Source: JAQBVV01 sp965249205
GTDB lineage: Bacteria > Acidobacteriota > Vicinamibacteria > Vicinamibacterales > UBA2999
Direction of reading: 5' to 3'
DNA length: 64,000 nt
Assembly (NCBI GenBank): GCA_965249205.1
Contig: CBDFLL010000006.1
Coordinates: 1 to 64,000 of the forward strand
The notes under the pieces were generated by a model. The model made no database searches. It was given only the letters and a program-made list of their open reading frames with translations, and was not told where the DNA came from. This document shows, piece after piece, positions 61,674 through 64,000 of the stretch; position 1 is the stretch's first letter; the number at the start of each line of letters is the position of its first letter. The translations under genes were made by a program, and so were the position numbers.

Positions 61674-62528
61674 CTACGGTAGACGCACCAGCTCCACGCG
61701 GCGGTTCTGTTGCCGGCCTTGCTCGTCGGCGTTGTCGGCGACCGGTTGGTCCGGGCCGAACCCGCGCGGCACGAGCCGGTTCGCTTCGACACCGTAGAGA
61801 GCCAGTGCCGCGGCCACCGATTGCGCGCGTTCGAGCGACAGCTGGCGATTGCGTTCCGCAGCGCCGGTCGAGTCGGTGTGGCCTTGCACCTCAATGCGTA
61901 AGCCGGGGTTCGCTTTGAGCACTTCGGCGACCGTGTCGATCACTTCACCGCTTCCCGGCCGGAGATCCGCCAGATTCACGTCAAACAGGATGCCGTAGAT
62001 CGCGACTTTGCCATCGCGGGTCAGGGCATCGAACATCGCGGCGGAGTCGAACTCGAGGCTCAGATCGAGGCCGGCTTCGTCGACGATCTCCAGCTCGTAC
62101 GCACCGTTCGCGCGCGTGTCGAGGATGGCCCACGTCGTGCCGCCGCCGCGGTTCACGATGCGAAGGCGCAGCCTCGTTCCACTTCTTTCGAGGACCTCAC
62201 CGCCGACGCGCTCCGCTTCGGCGGCATAGTTCGACATAATTTCATCGCCGCTCGTATCGCGATCGTCGAGCTGATACTCGAGGTGCCAGAACCTGCCCTC
62301 TGCCGTCTGGTTGACCGTCCGTCCGTCCTGACGGTACCGCACCAGCATCTGGCCGAAGTCGTCCGCCCGGGATGCATCCTCGATCAGCGTCGCGCCATTC
62401 ATCGGCTTGATGACGGGGTGCTCCGGCAATTCGTCAGCGGCGTCTTGCGCGACCCCGGGTGTCACCAGCCCCAGGACCAGCAGGCTGGCGGCGAGCGAAC
62501 AGAACGCCATTCGGTAGTTGCGAATCAT
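61674..62528 (-). CDS. OmpA-family outer-membrane/periplasmic protein
   Basis: Protein of 284 residues with a signal peptide (FCSLAASLLVLGLVTPGVAQ), a central domain without recognised homology (about 35-190), and a C-terminal OmpA peptidoglycan-binding domain: LRPGSGEVIDTVAEVLKANP, VQGHTDSTGAAERNRQLSLERAQSVAAAL and GFGPDQPVADNADEQGRQQNRRVEL with the conserved Asp and Arg. It probably anchors the envelope to peptidoglycan. The ATG overlaps the stop of the preceding secreted-protein gene by 4 bp. Confidence 0.9.
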   Translation of the reverse strand: MIRNYRMAFCSLAASLLVLGLVTPGVAQDAADELPEHPVIKPMNGATLIEDASRADDFGQMLVRYRQDGRTVNQTAEGRFWHLEYQLDDRDTSGDEIMSNYAAEAERVGGEVLERSGTRLRLRIVNRGGGTTWAILDTRANGAYELEIVDEAGLDLSLEFDSAAMFDALTRDGKVAIYGILFDVNLADLRPGSGEVIDTVAEVLKANPGLRIEVQGHTDSTGAAERNRQLSLERAQSVAAALALYGVEANRLVPRGFGPDQPVADNADEQGRQQNRRVELVRLP

Positions 62529-63346
62529 TGCAGGCTCCCATCAGGGTTGAAGATCTCGCCGATTGTCACGGTGGTCTCGCGGCGGTAGGTCTGGACCACC
62601 GTCGGGCCGCCGAGATCGCTCTGCGCGGTGAGGACGTCGGACTGTTGATCGTAGTCGAGCACCATCGTCATCTTACCGATCGACATGCTGGCGCAATTGG
62701 CGCACGTGACGTCTATGTCAGCACCTGGACACCGGATGGAGACCGGCGTCATATCGGTACGGATGTTGGCTCGCATGGTGAATGGTCCGACAGGCTGAGA
62801 CGGCGGACCGCTACTCTGCACGTAGACGTCTGACCGTACGGCGCCGCTAAAGACCGCGGACTCGCGGCAGGGCGTGACCCCGAGCCCGGCCGGCAGCGCC
62901 GGTAGCGTCATGCCACACGTCGCGGCAGCTGCCGCGCCCTCGATACAGAACTTCTCTGTGAGCCACTCCTCTTGTACCATGACACCACGGACCGTGGGAT
63001 CCAATTCGAATACAGCCCTTGGCAGGATTTGAAGCGTCTTGCCGGCGGCGTTGCCGATCAGGGTGTTCGGGCCGGCCTGTACCTGCTGGCTCACCATGAT
63101 CCACGTGCCGAGCAGATCCGACAGGTCCGGCACGACACAGGGGCCAAGGCCGCCGAAATCGGTGCCGTAGAGGTAGTCGAGATCCCAGCCCATCGAGACA
63201 GCCGTGAAGGTCACCCCGGGAGAACAGCTCGCACTCGCGAGCACACCCTCATACGGATTCTGGCCAGCCTGCGCCGGTAGCGCTGATCCAAGTGCGAGCA
63301 TGGCCACGAGAACGGCGATGCCAAGGGTACGAAGAGGAACGGTCAT
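62525..63346 (-). CDS. Secreted cysteine-containing protein of unknown function
   Basis: Protein of 273 residues with a clear signal peptide (LGIAVLVAMLALGSALPAQA). The mature part has eight cysteines, including TCANC, and beta-rich segments, suggesting a disulfide-bonded periplasmic or surface protein. Not recognised. ATG 63346 is used because the longer frame to 63463 adds residues before the signal peptide. Coupled to the OmpA-like gene by an ATGA overlap, so the two products probably act together. Confidence 0.72.
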   Translation of the reverse strand: MTVPLRTLGIAVLVAMLALGSALPAQAGQNPYEGVLASASCSPGVTFTAVSMGWDLDYLYGTDFGGLGPCVVPDLSDLLGTWIMVSQQVQAGPNTLIGNAAGKTLQILPRAVFELDPTVRGVMVQEEWLTEKFCIEGAAAAATCGMTLPALPAGLGVTPCRESAVFSGAVRSDVYVQSSGPPSQPVGPFTMRANIRTDMTPVSIRCPGADIDVTCANCASMSIGKMTMVLDYDQQSDVLTAQSDLGGPTVVQTYRRETTVTIGEIFNPDGSLQ

Positions 63347-63493
63347 GACGTCTCCTGGAGTAGTGAGAGGGCGCACGGCCAAGCGCGACCGTTGACTGAG
63401 ACTGCCTGAAAACCACTCGAGGGTCAATCGCGGATGTCCGGCGTCGACATGGCCTGCCGACAAATGGCAGCCGTGGGCCGCCGCAGGTGTCGC

Positions 63494-63523
63494 CTGACGG
63501 TGCGACGACAGTGGTGCTATAGT
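63494..63523 (+). promoter_or_regulatory. Possible sigma70-type promoter before lipoprotein gene
   Basis: CTGACG (63494-63499) and TATAGT (63518-63523) with an 18-bp spacer sit in the divergent gap before the lipoprotein gene. The first transcribed base would fall near GTG 63530. Prediction by eye only. Confidence 0.35.
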
Positions 63524-63556
63524 GCCGCCGTGACAGAGCCAACCGTGACGAAGCCA

Positions 63557-64000
63557 ATGTTGAGATTGTTGCTCCCCGCGCTCGTTGTGTCGCTGTGCGC
63601 GTGCTCGGGCGAACCCGCCGGTGGCGAACCGCCTGCTGACGCGGCACCGGCGGCAGCCGCGGCGACGGCAGACGCATCTGGCGGGATGGCCTATCCGTCC
63701 CTCTACCGGGATCTGGCCTTGCCAGAGTTGCCAGGCGGCGATTTGACGTCGACCGGTCGCCAGACAAGTTCGCTAAGCGACGGTCTCGCCCTCCGCATCT
63801 CGACGTCGATGCCGGTGGCCGAGGTGCGGGACTACTACAGCAACGCGCTGCGCGAACTTGGTTGGGAAGAGTCTCCGATACGGGGAGTACCCGGCGCTCC
63901 GATGGCCGGTCTGCACGCCGAAAAGGATGGCGTGACCTACATGGCGATGATTACGCGCATCGGCGACGCCACGCAGGTCGCGATCACGCTTCACGACTAG
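63557..64000 (+). CDS. Small lipoprotein of unknown function
   Basis: Protein of 147 residues. The signal (LRLLLPALVVSLCACSGEP) ends in a lipobox-like LCAC, so the mature protein would begin at a lipidated Cys. A Pro/Ala-rich linker follows, then a compact C-terminal domain (ISTSMPVAEVRDYYSNALRELGWEE and YMAMITRIGDATQVAITLHD) that I do not recognise with certainty. GTG 63530 is another start. The stop codon is the last three bases of the window, so the gene is complete. Confidence 0.72.
   Translation: MLRLLLPALVVSLCACSGEPAGGEPPADAAPAAAAATADASGGMAYPSLYRDLALPELPGGDLTSTGRQTSSLSDGLALRISTSMPVAEVRDYYSNALRELGWEESPIRGVPGAPMAGLHAEKDGVTYMAMITRIGDATQVAITLHD

Overview
The window is high-GC DNA from a Gram-negative bacterium. 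Outer-membrane barrels, lipoproteins, MreBCD/PBP2/RodA, a TonB-receptor relic with a carboxypeptidase-regulatory domain, and several Mo-hydroxylase genes suggest an Acidobacteriota/Vicinamibacteria-like organism. That taxonomic guess is inference, because no marker gene could be searched. I saw no rRNA, tRNA or CRISPR array.

The dominant feature is a huge inverted repeat. Positions 1-10991 are the reverse complement of 47462-58453, identical wherever compared except for one missing base near 455. Each arm holds, from its inner end outward: an IS5/IS1182-type insertion sequence with CTAG flanks; a five-gene operon for a Tat-exported molybdenum hydroxylase (2Fe-2S, Mo and FAD subunits, cytochrome b, unknown small protein); a glycosyltransferase and a PIG-V-like mannosyltransferase; an MltB-like lytic transglycosylase; and the 2Fe-2S gene of a second Mo hydroxylase. 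The left arm is cut by the window edge. The right arm continues into that enzyme's large subunit, a HemD-like gene, an OmpA-like protein, a Cys-rich secreted protein and a small lipoprotein.

The 36.5 kb between the arms is single copy. From left to right it holds: an MBL/rhodanese gene whose start codon was separated from it by the IS; fdhD with an OmpR-type two-component pair; an ACT/DUF5612 protein; a broken TonB receptor; a PilZ protein; an IS630-type element; a Nudix/YjbQ/tsaD cluster; a mtnA, amber-interrupted hydrolase, cdd and purine phosphorylase cluster; a five-gene overlapping operon (HEAT, HD-GYP, subtilase, barrel, alkyltransferase); the rod-shape cluster (GGDEF, mreB, mreC, mreD, mrdA, rodA, rng); a PpiD-like chaperone; sppA; an FKBP lipoprotein; and a 2OG-Fe(II) oxygenase.

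Two observations stand out. First, deleting the left IS together with one CTAG copy restores an in-frame ATG for the MBL gene, so the left junction is the ancestral one. The right junction joins the same flank to an unrelated locus. This points to a recent duplication, an IS-bounded invertible segment, or a chimeric assembly. Second, a dispersed family of intergenic elements with a shared core occurs at least six times, nearly always downstream of genes and often bounded by CTAG. One copy was itself split by the IS630 element.
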